Part shown: positions 22,650 through 32,405 of the stretch, one piece after another
How positions within the stretch are numbered: position 1 is the first letter of the stretch
Layout: every line of letters begins with the position of its first letter
Assembly (NCBI RefSeq): GCF_020166415.1
Contig: NZ_JAIQXV010000009.1
Coordinates: 1-64,000, forward strand
Length of the DNA: 64,000 nucleotides
DNA from: Deinococcus multiflagellatus
GTDB lineage: Bacteria > Deinococcota > Deinococci > Deinococcales > Deinococcaceae
Reading direction: 5' to 3'
Position numbers and translations under genes: made by a program
The notes under the pieces: model-generated
Databases searched by the model: none
What the model was told of the DNA's origin: nothing
Seen by the model: the letters and a program-made list of their open reading frames with translations, nothing else

Positions 22650-25342
22650 GCCTGCACCTCGGCGCGCCCAGGCAAGAGGGCAGTCAGGCGCCGCAGCAGC
22701 AGCCGCTCCTCGGCGGGTTTGGCCAGGTAGTCGTTGGCGCCCAGCTCCATGGCGAGCTGCTGGTGCTTCTCGCCCGCACGGGTGGTCATCATGACCACGG
22801 GCGTGGCGGCGTGTTCGGGGGTGGCGCGCAGGGCGCGCAGCAATTCAAAACCGTTCATTCGGGGCATTTCCAGGTCGCTCAGCACCAGGTCGGCGTTCAG
22901 GCCCGCCAGCAGACGTTCCAGGGCGTCCTGGCCGTCGTGGGCGGTGGTGACGGTAAAGCCCGCGCGCTCCAGGGTGCGCCCCACGTGGCGGCGCACGCTG
23001 AGGCTGTCGTCCACCAGCAGAATGTGGGCCTGCGTGGCGCTGGCCACGGCCGCCCGCGCCCGCTGGGGCCGCGCCTTCAGGCGGGCCAGCCCGGCCGGGT
23101 CCAGCACCGCCACCGGGTAGGCCTGACCACTCACGTCCATCAGCGTGGTCATCCCGCTGAGGTATTCCAGCCCGCCCAGCAGGTTGCCGGCCGGCCGCAG
23201 CACGATTTCTTCCAGGCTCAGGAAGTCATCCACGATCACGTTCAGGGTGTGGCCACCGGGCAGGGCCAGGCGGGCCACGTAGCGCTGGCGGGCGGGGGCC
23301 TCGCCCCATACCGCGCCCAGGTCCAGTGCGCCCTCCGGGGCCGCGCCGTCCAGGGCGCTCATGCCCTGCAGCTGCGTGGCCAGCACGGCCACCCGCACGC
23401 TGCCCACCCGCATCACCAGCACATCGGTAATCTGCTGCGCCACCGGCACCTGCAGGCGCACCGCGGTGCCCCGGCCAGGGCGGCTGGTCAGGCTCACGCG
23501 GCCACCCATGCGGGCAATCGCGTCGCGCACGGCGTCCATGCCCACGCCGCGCCCGGCTTCCTGCGTCACCTGCTGCGCGGTGCTCAGGCCCGGCAGAAAC
23601 ACCAGCTGGGCGGTCTGCTCGTCGGTGTAGGTCGCCAGTTCCCCGGCGCTGGCGTGGCCAGACTGCAGCGCGCGGGCGCGCAGAGCTTCAAAGTTCAGGC
23701 CCTTGCCGTCGTCACGCACGGTCACGTGCAGCTGGCCGTCGGTCACGCCCGCGCTCACCTGAATGTTCAGCTGGGCCGGCTTGCCAGCGGCCACGCGGGC
23801 GGCCTCGCCCTCGCCGCCGTGCACCGCCGCGTTGGTCAGCAGGTGCAGCAGCGCCTCGCCCAGCGGGCCGGCGTGCTGGGCGTCCAGCAGGCTCTCTTCG
23901 CCCTCAATGGTCAGCGTCAGGTCGGTGCGGCGCGAGGCCCAGCGGTGCAGCGGAGCGGTCACGCGCGACAGCGGCACCAGACGGGCGCGGCTGAGTTCCA
24001 CACGCAGCTGGCGGGTCAGCTTTTCCAGGGCGGTCACTTCATCGCCCAGCGCACTGATGGTCTGGGCGGTCTGGGCCCGCACTTCCACAAGGTCGGCGCT
24101 CAGCTCGGTCACCGCGCGGGCCAGGATGTTCAGGTCGTCGTAGGTGTCCAGCTCCAGCGCCCCGAAGTCGCTCAGGCGGTCTTGCAGCTGGCCGTCGCGG
24201 GTGGCCTGGGCCGAGGAAGTCTGGGCCGCGCCACTCTGGGCGCCCATCTGCAGGTGCGGGTTCAGGTAGCGCTCTTCAAAGTCGCGCACCGTGCGCTGCA
24301 CCCGCTCGTGGGCGGCGTCCAGGCTGGCGGCCACCTGCTGCTGGCGCAGAAAGAGACCGTTCAGGCGCGCGCGCGCCGCCACCAGCCCGGCCACGTCGTC
24401 CAACATGCCGTCCAGGCGGGCGCTGTCCACACGCACGCTCAGGCGCTCGGGGGCGGCGGCCGGGACCGCCTCGGCGGTTTCCGGGGCCGTGAGGGTCACG
24501 TCCTGGCCGGCCAGCAGCGCGGCGACCATGTTGCGGTACAGCGGCACGCGCTCACCGGGGTTCTCGGCGCGGCCCTCGGCGTGGGCCAGCACGGCGCCCG
24601 CGAGGTTCAGGCCGTCGTCCAGCAGCGGCAGGGCCCGCTCGATGGTCACGGCGTCTTCGCGCGCGGCCCCCAGCAGGTCTTCCATGGCGTGGCCCACGTC
24701 GGCCAGCGGCGCGAGGCCCACCATGGCGCTCGAGCCCTTCAAGGTGTGCGCGGCGCGGAACAGCGCGGCGAGGTCGGGCGATTCGGCGTGCAGCCCCGCG
24801 CGCAGCAGGGTCATCAGGTCCGAGGCTTCAGGCCCGAAGTCTTCCCAGATTTCGGCGTTGGTGACCGCAAAGGCCTCTTCCCGGGCGCCCTGCTGGCTGG
24901 AGCGGGCCTCCAGGCGAAACGGCTGGGTCTTCAGGAATTCGGTGACCTGCGCGGGGCCAGCCAGCTCCGCGAAGTGCAGGCCCACTTCACCCTCGCTCTG
25001 GCCCTGTTCCACGCGGTCCAGGGCCCGGCTCAGGCAGGTGATCATGCGCTCAATGATCTCGGTCAGCGGCTGCACCGAGCCCTCGCCCAGTCCGGCGCGG
25101 CCTTCCATCAGGCGCTCCATCAGGGCGGCCAGGGCGGCGGTCTGGGGGTGGCTGTACAGGGCCGCTGTGCCGTGCAGGCGGTGGCTGAGCACCCACAGCC
25201 GCTCCATGGCACCTGGGCGGGCATCGGGCACCCAGAGGTCAACGGTGGCGTCTTCCAGGCCCGCCACGACGCTGCGGGCATCCTGCAGATACGTGGCGGT
25301 CAGGTCCGCGTCCAGGGTGACCGGGGTGTGGGGCTGCGTCAT
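22646..25342 (-). CDS. CheA-type hybrid histidine kinase (Hpt-HATPase-CheW-REC)
   Basis: 898 residues. A first Hpt-like helix bundle (H54/H57 in SHRLHGTAA) is followed by a second, canonical Hpt with H199 in AAHTLKGSSAM. Then come a dimerisation region, the ATPase domain (N-box LLTNAAVHGG 501-510, DDGKGLN 544-550, GRGVGMD 597-603), a CheW-like domain (about 635-760) and a C-terminal receiver (DD778-779, phospho-acceptor D823, K875). This is the architecture of pilus-type (ChpA/PixL-like) CheA proteins rather than flagellar CheA. It would pass phosphate from the MCP array to its own receiver and to the stand-alone receivers of the operon. Confidence 0.95.
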   Translation of the reverse strand: MTQPHTPVTLDADLTATYLQDARSVVAGLEDATVDLWVPDARPGAMERLWVLSHRLHGTAALYSHPQTAALAALMERLMEGRAGLGEGSVQPLTEIIERMITCLSRALDRVEQGQSEGEVGLHFAELAGPAQVTEFLKTQPFRLEARSSQQGAREEAFAVTNAEIWEDFGPEASDLMTLLRAGLHAESPDLAALFRAAHTLKGSSAMVGLAPLADVGHAMEDLLGAAREDAVTIERALPLLDDGLNLAGAVLAHAEGRAENPGERVPLYRNMVAALLAGQDVTLTAPETAEAVPAAAPERLSVRVDSARLDGMLDDVAGLVAARARLNGLFLRQQQVAASLDAAHERVQRTVRDFEERYLNPHLQMGAQSGAAQTSSAQATRDGQLQDRLSDFGALELDTYDDLNILARAVTELSADLVEVRAQTAQTISALGDEVTALEKLTRQLRVELSRARLVPLSRVTAPLHRWASRRTDLTLTIEGEESLLDAQHAGPLGEALLHLLTNAAVHGGEGEAARVAAGKPAQLNIQVSAGVTDGQLHVTVRDDGKGLNFEALRARALQSGHASAGELATYTDEQTAQLVFLPGLSTAQQVTQEAGRGVGMDAVRDAIARMGGRVSLTSRPGRGTAVRLQVPVAQQITDVLVMRVGSVRVAVLATQLQGMSALDGAAPEGALDLGAVWGEAPARQRYVARLALPGGHTLNVIVDDFLSLEEIVLRPAGNLLGGLEYLSGMTTLMDVSGQAYPVAVLDPAGLARLKARPQRARAAVASATQAHILLVDDSLSVRRHVGRTLERAGFTVTTAHDGQDALERLLAGLNADLVLSDLEMPRMNGFELLRALRATPEHAATPVVMMTTRAGEKHQQLAMELGANDYLAKPAEERLLLRRLTALLPGRAEVQA

Positions 25343-25442
25343 GGCGGTAAACCTCTTTTGGGAAAAGCGGGGGGGACTCAGCGGCGTTCAGAGCTGGGCT
25401 GCCCTGACCTGCTCGGCGCAGGTGACGGCCGCCCAGCGCCGT

Positions 25443-27662
25443 TCAGTTCGTGGGAATCTTGAAGCGCGACAGGCCCTGCAGCAGGTTCTGCGCGAGGTGC
25501 TGCAGGCGCTGGGCGGCGTCACGGCCGCGCTGCACGCTCTCGTGGGACTGCTCGGCCACCTGACCGATCTGCTCGACGGCCTCTTTCACCTGCTCCACGC
25601 TTCTGACCTGCTCGGTGGTGGCGGTGTTGATGCGCTCGGCGAACTGCGCAGACTCGGCGGCCAGCTTGCCCAGCTGCTCGATGCGCTCCCCGGCGGCCGA
25701 GGCCACGCGGTAGCCCTGTTCCACCTCGCGGGTGCCGTCTTCCACGCTGGCGACCACTTCCGTGATTTCCAGCTGCACCGTGCGAATCAGGCTGGCGATG
25801 CGGGCGGTGGCCTGCGCCGAGGAGTCGGCCAGCTTACGCACTTCATCGGCCACGATGGCGAAGCGGCTGCCAGCGGCGCCTGCACCGGCCGCCTCAATCG
25901 AGGCGTTCAGCGCCAGCAGGTTGGTCTGGCTGGAGAGGCGCGAAATGGTGTCCACGATCTCCTGAATTTCCAGCGAGCGGTCGCCCAGCGTCTTGATGCG
26001 CTTGGAGACGCCCTGCACCTCGCGGCGGATGTTCTGCATGCCGTCCAGGGTGCCCAGCACGGCCTCGCGGCCCTGCTGCGACGCTTCCAGCGCCTGACGG
26101 GCGGACTCGGCGCTTTGCTGCGCGGCTTCGGCCATCTCGCGGAAGCCTTCGGTCACGGCGCGCACCTGCTCGGCCACGCGGCGGGTTTCGCTGGTGGTGG
26201 TGTCGGCGCCCTGCACGATCTGGTCGGTGGTGCTCAGCATGTCGCGGCTGGCGCTGGTCACGGACTGCGAGGCTTTCTGCACTTCGCCCAGCACGGCCCC
26301 CAGCTCGTCAACCATCACGTTGATCGAGTCCACCACGTTGCCCAGCACGTCCTCGGACACCACGCCGCGCCGGGTCAGGTCGCCGCCGGCAATGTCCATG
26401 GTCACGTCCAGGAAGTTGCCGATGTTCTGCTGCAGCTTCAGCGCCTCTTCGCGCTCCATGACGTTCTTGGCTTCGTTCTCGCGCAGCTGCGCGGTGGCGC
26501 CGTTGAAGGTGTGGGCCATGAAGCCCAGCTCGTCGCGGGTCTGCACCGGCACCTGCACGTTCAGATCGCCCTGCGACACCGCGCGGCTGGCGCGGGTCAG
26601 CTCCGAGAGCGGCTTGACGATGGAGCGCGACAGACGGATCAGGAGGGTAAAGGCCAGCACCAGCGCGCCGATAATCGCGGCCAGCGTCAGCAGACGGGCG
26701 CGCTCAATGCGGTCCTTGCGCTGGGTAATTACTCCAGCAAGCTCCTTGACGCCGCTGTTGAACGAGGCCGTGACCTGCAGCAGCGCGTCGCCCTGGATGG
26801 CGTTCATGTTCACGGATTTCAGGCTGCCCGCTTCAATGGCCGCGCCCAGGTCGGCCACCGCCGGGGTCACCGCGTCGCTGAGTTTCTGGGCCGCCTCACC
26901 CGCCGGCTTCAGGGCCGGGTTGTAGCGCACCGCGCGCTCCATGCTGGTGCTGTAGGCCGCCACGCTGTCGAGCAGCTGCACGTTCAGGTCGCGCAGCACG
27001 TTCAGGTACGGCGCGTCGTCGCCGGGTTCACGGTTGCCGGCCTCCACCGTCAGGTAGGCGAGGTTCAGCAGCGTGGACATCCTGGGCAGGTTGCGCAGCG
27101 AGGCTTCCATCAGGAAGAACGAGTCGGCCTGGGGGTCCAGCATCAGGCCCGACTGGGTCAGCAGGTCTTCGCTGAGGTCGCGCTGGTAGGTGGAGAGCAG
27201 CTGGCCGTAGGTCTGCAGCACGGCGAGGTCCGGCTGGGTGCCAATCGAGTCGGGCAGGATCTTCCAGTCGCGTCGCAGGGCCTGCACGCGCTCGCGGTAC
27301 TCGGGGGCCACCTGGGCTTCCAGCTGGTCAATGGCGCGGTCCACGGCGGCGGCGGCCTGCTCGGCCCCGGCGCTGTCACTGCTCAGCGCGCGGTCCACGA
27401 AGGTGGCGAGGTTGGTGTTGATGTCGCGCAGCGGCGCGAACTGCGCGATCCCGGCCAGTTCCTGCTGGGCGAAGGTCACGTTTTTTTGCTGCTCAACCAG
27501 CAGCGCGCCCACGAGGCCCGTGATGGGCAGACCGAAGGCCAGCGCGGCCAGCGAGAGCTTTTGCCCCACGCGCAGCTGCCCCAGCCAGCCGATACGCTGG
27601 GCGTTTCTGTTGCGCATGGCGCGGGTGATTCGGGTGGTCCGGGACGGAAGGGTGGTTTGCAT
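25443..27662 (-). CDS. Methyl-accepting chemoreceptor (PilJ-like)
   Basis: 739 residues. A membrane segment near residues 35-57, a large outer sensory region (about 58-330, helical), a second membrane segment (LLTLAAIIGALVLAFTLL), HAMP-like linkers and a cytoplasmic signalling hairpin whose tip reads SSQTNLLALNASIEAAGAG. The long helical sensory part fits PilJ-type receptors. GGAGG stands 7 nt before the first ATG; ATG at 27617 is an alternative. No methyltransferase or methylesterase gene is nearby, so adaptation, if any, must use enzymes encoded elsewhere. Confidence 0.93.
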   Translation of the reverse strand: MQTTLPSRTTRITRAMRNRNAQRIGWLGQLRVGQKLSLAALAFGLPITGLVGALLVEQQKNVTFAQQELAGIAQFAPLRDINTNLATFVDRALSSDSAGAEQAAAAVDRAIDQLEAQVAPEYRERVQALRRDWKILPDSIGTQPDLAVLQTYGQLLSTYQRDLSEDLLTQSGLMLDPQADSFFLMEASLRNLPRMSTLLNLAYLTVEAGNREPGDDAPYLNVLRDLNVQLLDSVAAYSTSMERAVRYNPALKPAGEAAQKLSDAVTPAVADLGAAIEAGSLKSVNMNAIQGDALLQVTASFNSGVKELAGVITQRKDRIERARLLTLAAIIGALVLAFTLLIRLSRSIVKPLSELTRASRAVSQGDLNVQVPVQTRDELGFMAHTFNGATAQLRENEAKNVMEREEALKLQQNIGNFLDVTMDIAGGDLTRRGVVSEDVLGNVVDSINVMVDELGAVLGEVQKASQSVTSASRDMLSTTDQIVQGADTTTSETRRVAEQVRAVTEGFREMAEAAQQSAESARQALEASQQGREAVLGTLDGMQNIRREVQGVSKRIKTLGDRSLEIQEIVDTISRLSSQTNLLALNASIEAAGAGAAGSRFAIVADEVRKLADSSAQATARIASLIRTVQLEITEVVASVEDGTREVEQGYRVASAAGERIEQLGKLAAESAQFAERINTATTEQVRSVEQVKEAVEQIGQVAEQSHESVQRGRDAAQRLQHLAQNLLQGLSRFKIPTN

Positions 27663-27708
27663 GGGGGGGCCTCCGGGGCGGGGCAGAGCAGGCGGGGGGT
27701 GGGGGGGG

Positions 27709-28101
27709 TCAGGAACCGAGAGAAGCGCGCACTTCGCGGGCCAGGGTGGCGGTGTTCAGCAGCGGGCCGCCGGGCATCTCAATCAGGAGGGCGGTGCTGG
27801 GGGGCGGGGTAGGCAGCGAGGTCACGCCGTAAACCTCGTGCACCAGCAGCGCCACGCGGTCGCCTTCGAGAGTGGTGAGCACCATCAGGCGGGGCTCGGC
27901 GCCGTCGGGGCTGGGGGTGCCCAGCAGCGCGCTGAGGTCCAGCAGCGGCACGGCGCGGCCCTGCAGGGTGGTCAGGCCCCGCAGCAGCGGTTCGCCGTGG
28001 GGCAGGGGCGAGACCGGACCCAGCTCAGCAATGGCCTGCTCTCCCGACAGGGGCAGGGCAAAGCGCTCTGCCTGCACCCGGACGAGCAGCGCGCCCATCA
28101 T
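27709..28101 (-). CDS. CheW-like adaptor
   Basis: 130 residues, a short CheW domain (LLRGLTTLQGRAVPLLDLSALLG, VALLVHEVYGVTSL). It should link the receptor to the CheA hybrid kinase. Its ATG shares a base with the stop of the upstream receiver gene (TGATG). Confidence 0.85.
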   Translation of the reverse strand: MMGALLVRVQAERFALPLSGEQAIAELGPVSPLPHGEPLLRGLTTLQGRAVPLLDLSALLGTPSPDGAEPRLMVLTTLEGDRVALLVHEVYGVTSLPTPPPSTALLIEMPGGPLLNTATLAREVRASLGS

Positions 28102-28463
28102 CAGCCGATCAGCCGCTGCACCACCGTGTGCAGCTGTTCAGGGGTGTACGGCTTGACGAGGTAATCGTCGGCGCCCTGGCGCAGGCCCCACTTCACGTCG
28201 GTCTCGTTGCCCTTGCTGGACACAAAGACCACCTTCAGGTTCTCCATGCCGGGCTGCTTGCGCAGGCCGCGCACCACCTCGTAGCCGTTGCGCCCGGGCA
28301 TCACCACGTCCACCATCAGCAGCTCGGGGCGCACCTGGTCGGCCACTGCCTCCACCTGGGTGGGGTCGTTCAGCGCCGTGACCTGATGGGCGGTGCTGCC
28401 CAGGGCGGTCTGCAGGAACTTGAGGTCGGCGGGGGAGTCATCAACAATCAGGATTCGTGCCAT
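28101..28463 (-). CDS. Stand-alone receiver (PilG/CheY-like)
   Basis: 120 residues: acidic pocket D8/D9, phospho-acceptor D52 in LLMVDVVMPG, and the conserved Lys in YLVKPYTPEQ. A single-domain receiver beside CheW is typical of pilus chemosensory operons, where it signals to the pilus motor. Confidence 0.93.
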   Translation of the reverse strand: MARILIVDDSPADLKFLQTALGSTAHQVTALNDPTQVEAVADQVRPELLMVDVVMPGRNGYEVVRGLRKQPGMENLKVVFVSSKGNETDVKWGLRQGADDYLVKPYTPEQLHTVVQRLIG

Positions 28464-28522
28464 AGGGGTTCAGAAGGTCCTTTCGGGGAGAAGAAGGAAG
28501 GTTCGCAGGGCGGCGTGCCGGC

Positions 28523-29356
28523 TCAGTCGGCCGCGCTCGCCGCAGCGGTCGCGTTGGTTTCGAAGTCCAGTTCGTCCAGGTCGCCGCCGCGTCCGGCGTC
28601 CATGAAGATGCTGGTCACGGCCAGACCCAGCAGCAGGAACGACACCACGCTCACCACCAGACCCAGCAGGGCGGTGTCGGCGCCGCTCGCAGCGGTGCCC
28701 AGGGCCAGTTCATCGGTCACGTTGTATTTCAGGGCGGCCATGCCGGTGTAGTGCATGCCAATGATCGCCGCGCCCATCACCAGGGACGCCAGCGCCTGCA
28801 GGCCCACAATCTTGAAGCGGCCCTGCTGGGTGCGCCACGCGCCGGAGAGGCGGTGGAACAGGAACAGCGCGGCCATGCTGGCGCCCACAGCGATCAGCAG
28901 CGAGCCAATCAGCGGCAGCCACGCGATTTCCACCGCCGTGCCGGGGACGCGGAAGCCGTACATGCCCAGGTAGTGCATCACGGCGATGCCGGTGCCGGCC
29001 ACCGTGCCCGCCACCGCCAAGCGGCGCAGGTTAAACGTGCCGCTGTGCAGAATCAGCAGGGCCGGGTACATGAACACCACGGCCGCCAGCCCCGAGAGGG
29101 CCGTCCAGGCAGCGTTAAACTGCACGGCGGCCTTGACCTCAAAGGCCAGCATGCCCACAAAGTGCATGGCCCAGATGCCGTAGCCCAGCACCAGGGCCTG
29201 CGCCACCAGCCAGAAGCGGTTGGCGGCGTTGCGCAGGTTGCGCCCCGCGCGCCCAGCCAGCTCCAGCGAGATATACGAGGCCAGCGCCGCAATCAGAAAC
29301 GAGAGCGCAATATACGAACTGTTCCACGTATGGTGGACCATGCCACTGTGTTCCAT
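28523..29356 (-). CDS. MHYT-domain seven-helix sensor
   Basis: 277 residues, seven membrane helices. Three MHYT-type motifs: MHFVGM (64-69), MHYLGM (127-132) and MHYTGM (201-206), each near a helix end, where Met and His are proposed to hold a metal (copper) for sensing O2, CO or NO. There is no GGDEF, EAL or kinase domain, only a short acidic tail, so its output must go through partners. AGGAGG stands 7 nt before the ATG. It is the first gene of the operon. Confidence 0.93.
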   Translation of the reverse strand: MEHSGMVHHTWNSSYIALSFLIAALASYISLELAGRAGRNLRNAANRFWLVAQALVLGYGIWAMHFVGMLAFEVKAAVQFNAAWTALSGLAAVVFMYPALLILHSGTFNLRRLAVAGTVAGTGIAVMHYLGMYGFRVPGTAVEIAWLPLIGSLLIAVGASMAALFLFHRLSGAWRTQQGRFKIVGLQALASLVMGAAIIGMHYTGMAALKYNVTDELALGTAASGADTALLGLVVSVVSFLLLGLAVTSIFMDAGRGGDLDELDFETNATAAASAAD

Positions 29357-29783
29357 CGAGGTTCCTCCTGTTGGACGGTTCAGGCAAACCGTTAACGTGA
29401 AGGCACGATAGAACCAGGGTGCTCACATAAAACTTACTGACCCCAGGCACCTTTTCATGATGCCGGTGTCAGGACACCTAGGCGCTGTCTAGGCCGCACA
29501 ATTCAGGGTTCTCGCGGTCGTGGCACCAGGGCCTGAGATGAGAGAAGGCCAGCGCCGTCTCTGAAATTCTGTGCGGCAGGGGCAGTTACCAATGACGGGG
29601 ACGCATGCGGAGCAAGCGGCACAGATTGGAACGCCTCCACCGGGGTGACGGGAAACGGTTCTTTCCGCCGTTTTACCCCCTCTGCGTCTGCTCTGTACTG
29701 GAGGGCTAACCCCACACGGCTTGCCCGCCGGAAGCGCCGTGGGCTTCACGTCTGGCCACGGCCCACCGCTGCTTCAGCCCGCC
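29357..29783. other. Upstream region of the chemosensory operon, no gene seen
   Basis: About 430 bp without a credible frame. A hairpin-forming AACGGTTTGCCTGAACCGT lies near 29376-29394 in the operon leader. AT-rich TAAGTTTTATGTG (around 29424-29436, minus strand) is the most promoter-like stretch. Near the DUF3995 gene, GCCGTGG and CCACGGC (about 29734-29762) can pair and may terminate that gene. Confidence 0.4.
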
Positions 29784-30200
29784 CTAGCGCAAGCTCAGCA
29801 GCGCGCCCAGGCCCAACAGCACGCACAGGGGCGAGTACAGCCAAGCGTTCCAGCGGTGAAACGGCTGCACCCGGAACGCTGGCGAGAGCGCGGGCATAAA
29901 GAACCCCGCCAGGCCGCGGGCAAGGAGGGTGGCGGCCACCAGTCCAGCACCCAGGCGCGCCAGCCCAGGCCCCTGGGGCGCCCAGACCACCAGCAGTGCA
30001 CCCAAGAACAGCAGCGCCGCCACGCCCAGGCAGGGGCCCAGGCCCGGTAGGCCCCCGGGCATACCGCCCACCACGGCGCGCGCCAGCACTTCGGGGCTGG
30101 GGGCCGGCCAGGGCGAACCCAGCCCCCAGGCCACATGCAGCGCCCCCACCACGACCAGACCCACCGCCGCCAGCAGATGCCACCCCAGCTGAAGTTCCAT
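29784..30200 (-). CDS. DUF3995-like membrane protein
   Basis: 138 residues with four hydrophobic segments; the C-terminal FHRWNAWLYSPLCVLLGLGALLSL and the HVAWGLGSPWP near residue 22 match the DUF3995 pattern. Function unknown. CATACT (30213-30208) lies 7 nt before the ATG, so the mRNA may be leaderless. Confidence 0.75.
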   Translation of the reverse strand: MELQLGWHLLAAVGLVVVGALHVAWGLGSPWPAPSPEVLARAVVGGMPGGLPGLGPCLGVAALLFLGALLVVWAPQGPGLARLGAGLVAATLLARGLAGFFMPALSPAFRVQPFHRWNAWLYSPLCVLLGLGALLSLR

Positions 30201-30207
30201 ACCCTAC

Positions 30208-30213
30208 AGTATG
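30208..30213 (-). promoter_or_regulatory. -10 box of the DUF3995 gene
   Basis: CATACT on the minus strand, 7 nt before the ATG, inside the short AT-rich CCATACCATACTGTAGGG. Confidence 0.45.
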
Positions 30214-30280
30214 GTATGGACTCTGCGGTGGGAGAGGCATCTGCCCCGCACGTTCAGGTGAGGCACTTTGAACGGCGGTC

Positions 30281-30434
30281 TGATAAGGATTCCGGTTTAT
30301 CGGTTATGGAAGAACGGATGAACCCGACCAGAGGGGCTCGCAGAGCGGCGCAGCAGAGAAGGAAAAACAGTGACGGAGATGAGTGGAAGCACCGAAGCGC
30401 AGCGGAGGAGCTGGAACGGATCATCCGGAATTCG
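30281..30434 (-). repeat. Dispersed intergenic repeat, copy 3 (inverted)
   Basis: Reverse orientation relative to copies 1, 2 and 5: begins TGATAAGGATTCCGGTTTAT and ends ACGGATCATCCGGAATTCG. It keeps the core AGAGCGGCGCAGCAGAGAAG. It lies between the DUF3995 gene and pgm. The rest of the gap (30435-30668) shows no gene. Confidence 0.8.
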
Positions 30435-30668
30435 CATGACGCCTTCAGGGGCGCGCGGAGGCCAGGCCCAAAACTGCGTTCTCCCCTCTCAAGCACAGAG
30501 GTTCAGACCCGGGGTGTGGCGTGGCCAGAAGGGTACATGGCCTGTTTTTGCCCAGCCACCTTCCCCTGTCTGCTCTCCATTGCCCGACCACATGCACCTG
30601 AAGCCAGCACCAACCCAGGTCCAGATGCGGCGGGTCCTGTCAGGGCGTGGTGTCCACCGACCTCGCGC

Positions 30669-32300
30669 TTAACTGCCACCCAGCGCGGCGGCCACAACGT
30701 CACGGGCCTCGCTCATCACCTGCGCCAGATGCTCCGGGCCCCGGAAGCTCTCGGCGTAGATCTTGTACACGTCTTCCGTGCCGCTGGGACGGGCGGCGAA
30801 CCACGCGTGGTCGGTGGTGACCTTCAGGCCGCCAATCGCCGCGTTGTTGCCCGGCGCACGGGTGAGGCGCGCGGTGATGGGATCGCCGCCCAGCGTGGTG
30901 GCCGTCACCTGCTCGGGGCTGAGGTTGCTCAGCACCTTTTTCTGCTCGGGGGTGGCCGGGGCGTCCTGACGGTCATAGGCGGTTTCGCCGTAGCGGGCGG
31001 TCAGCGCCGCGAAGTGCTCAGCGGGGCTCTGGCCGGTGGTGGCCGTGATCTCGGCGGCCAGCAGGCCCGCGATAATGCCGTCCTTGTCGGTGCTCCAGGC
31101 CCGGCCGTCCCGGCGCAGGAAGCTGGCCCCGGCCGATTCCTCGCCGCCAAAGCCCAGCGAGCCGTCCAGCAGCCCCTGCACGAAGTATTTAAAGCCCACC
31201 GGCACCTCCACCACGCGCCGGCCCAGCCCCGCGCCCACCCGGTCAATGAGGGCGCTGCTCACCAGGGTTTTGCCAATGGCGGCGTCCGGGCGCCAGCCGG
31301 GGCGGTGGGTGAACAGGTAGTCAATCATCACTGCGAGGTAATGGTTGGGGTTCATCAGCCCCGCCGGGGTCACGATGCCGTGGCGGTCGGCGTCGGGGTC
31401 GTTGCCCACGGCCACGTCAAAGTCGCCTTTCAGGGCCAGCAGCCCGGCCATGGCGTAGGGGCTCGAACAGTCCATGCGAATCTTGCCGTCGCGGTCCACA
31501 CTCATGAAGGCAAAGCGCGGGTCCACGTCGTGGTTCACCACCGTCAGATTCAGGCGGTGTTCTTCGGCAATCAGCTCCCAGACGGGCAGGCTGGCGCCGC
31601 CCAGCGGGTCCACGCCAATGCGCACGCCACTTTCGCGGATGGCGTCCAGGTCAATCACGTCGGGCAACTGGCGCACGTAGGGCCGCAGGAAGTCAAAGGG
31701 GTCCAGCGCGTTCATGGCGTCTTCCAGCGAGACGCGGTGCACGTCGCGCAGTTCGCCGGCCAGGATGGCGTTGGCACGGGCCTGCACGGCGCCCGTCACA
31801 TCGGTGTCGGCGGGGCCGCCGCTGGGGGGGTTGTACTTGAAACCGCCGTCCTGCGGGGGGTTGTGGCTGGGCGTGATCACAATCCCGTCGGCCTGTTCGG
31901 CCCCCGCGCGGTTGTGTTCCAGAATCGCGTGGCTGATCAGGGGCGTGGCGGTCAGGGTGCCAGCCTGGGCGCGCACCCGCACGCCGCCTGCCGCCAGCAC
32001 CTGCAGCGCGCTCATCCAGGCGGGTTCAGAGAGGGCGTGGCTGTCCAGGCCCATGTACAGCGGCCCCGTAATGCCAGCGGCGGCGCGGTGCTCGGCCACG
32101 GCCTGGGCAATCGCCAGAATGTGGGCCTCGTTGAAGCTGCCATTCAGGCTGCTGCCCCGGTGCCCGCTGGTGCCAAAGGCCACGCGCTGCAGGGGGTCGG
32201 CGGGGTCAGGGCGGGTTTCGTAGTAATGTGCCACCAGGCGGGGAATGTTCGTCAGCAGGCGCTGTGGGGCGCGTTTTCCGGCCAGGTCGCTGATCGTCAT
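30669..32300 (-). CDS. pgm: Phosphoglucomutase (alpha-D-glucose phosphate-specific)
   Basis: Interconverts glucose 1-phosphate and glucose 6-phosphate, linking glycogen and trehalose metabolism with glycolysis. 543 residues. Signatures: GTSGHRGS (43-50), the active-site phosphoserine loop TPSHNPP (S145), the metal loop DPDADRHG and the sugar-binding [10 protein letters not shown] at 32300 is chosen because TACACT lies 7 nt before it (leaderless layout) and the domain starts there; the frame stays open further upstream into GC-rich sequence. A 16-bp near-palindrome lies about 60 bp upstream. Confidence 0.97.
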   Translation of the reverse strand: MTISDLAGKRAPQRLLTNIPRLVAHYYETRPDPADPLQRVAFGTSGHRGSSLNGSFNEAHILAIAQAVAEHRAAAGITGPLYMGLDSHALSEPAWMSALQVLAAGGVRVRAQAGTLTATPLISHAILEHNRAGAEQADGIVITPSHNPPQDGGFKYNPPSGGPADTDVTGAVQARANAILAGELRDVHRVSLEDAMNALDPFDFLRPYVRQLPDVIDLDAIRESGVRIGVDPLGGASLPVWELIAEEHRLNLTVVNHDVDPRFAFMSVDRDGKIRMDCSSPYAMAGLLALKGDFDVAVGNDPDADRHGIVTPAGLMNPNHYLAVMIDYLFTHRPGWRPDAAIGKTLVSSALIDRVGAGLGRRVVEVPVGFKYFVQGLLDGSLGFGGEESAGASFLRRDGRAWSTDKDGIIAGLLAAEITATTGQSPAEHFAALTARYGETAYDRQDAPATPEQKKVLSNLSPEQVTATTLGGDPITARLTRAPGNNAAIGGLKVTTDHAWFAARPSGTEDVYKIYAESFRGPEHLAQVMSEARDVVAAALGGS

Positions 32301-32307
32301 GGGGCCC

Positions 32308-32313
32308 AGTGTA
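32308..32313 (-). promoter_or_regulatory. -10 box of pgm
   Basis: TACACT on the minus strand followed by GGGCCCC and the ATG; leaderless layout. Confidence 0.55.
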
Positions 32314-32353
32314 CGCAGGGCGGCCCGGGCAGGCGGCGCTGGGGTAAGACAGC

Positions 32354-32369
32354 GTGAAGGCGCTTGCAC
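32354..32369. promoter_or_regulatory. Near-palindrome GTGAAGGCGCTTGCAC
   Basis: Differs at two positions from the perfect palindrome upstream of the sugar dehydrogenase (10248-10263). It lies between divergent pgm and a 36-codon gene, about 61 bp before the pgm start, so it could serve either. Confidence 0.45.
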
Positions 32370-32405
32370 TGCGCGCGGGCCGGTGCTGGTAGCCTGCATG
32401 GTGCC

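Noticed and set aside
22763..25462. 899-codon plus-strand frame antisense to the CheA gene
   Set aside because: Low-complexity His/Gln/Gly composition typical of antisense reading in GC-rich DNA; the opposite strand has full CheA domains.
24291..27812. 1173-codon plus-strand frame across the CheA and MCP genes
   Set aside because: Spans two real genes on the other strand, including their gap, and shows no domain.
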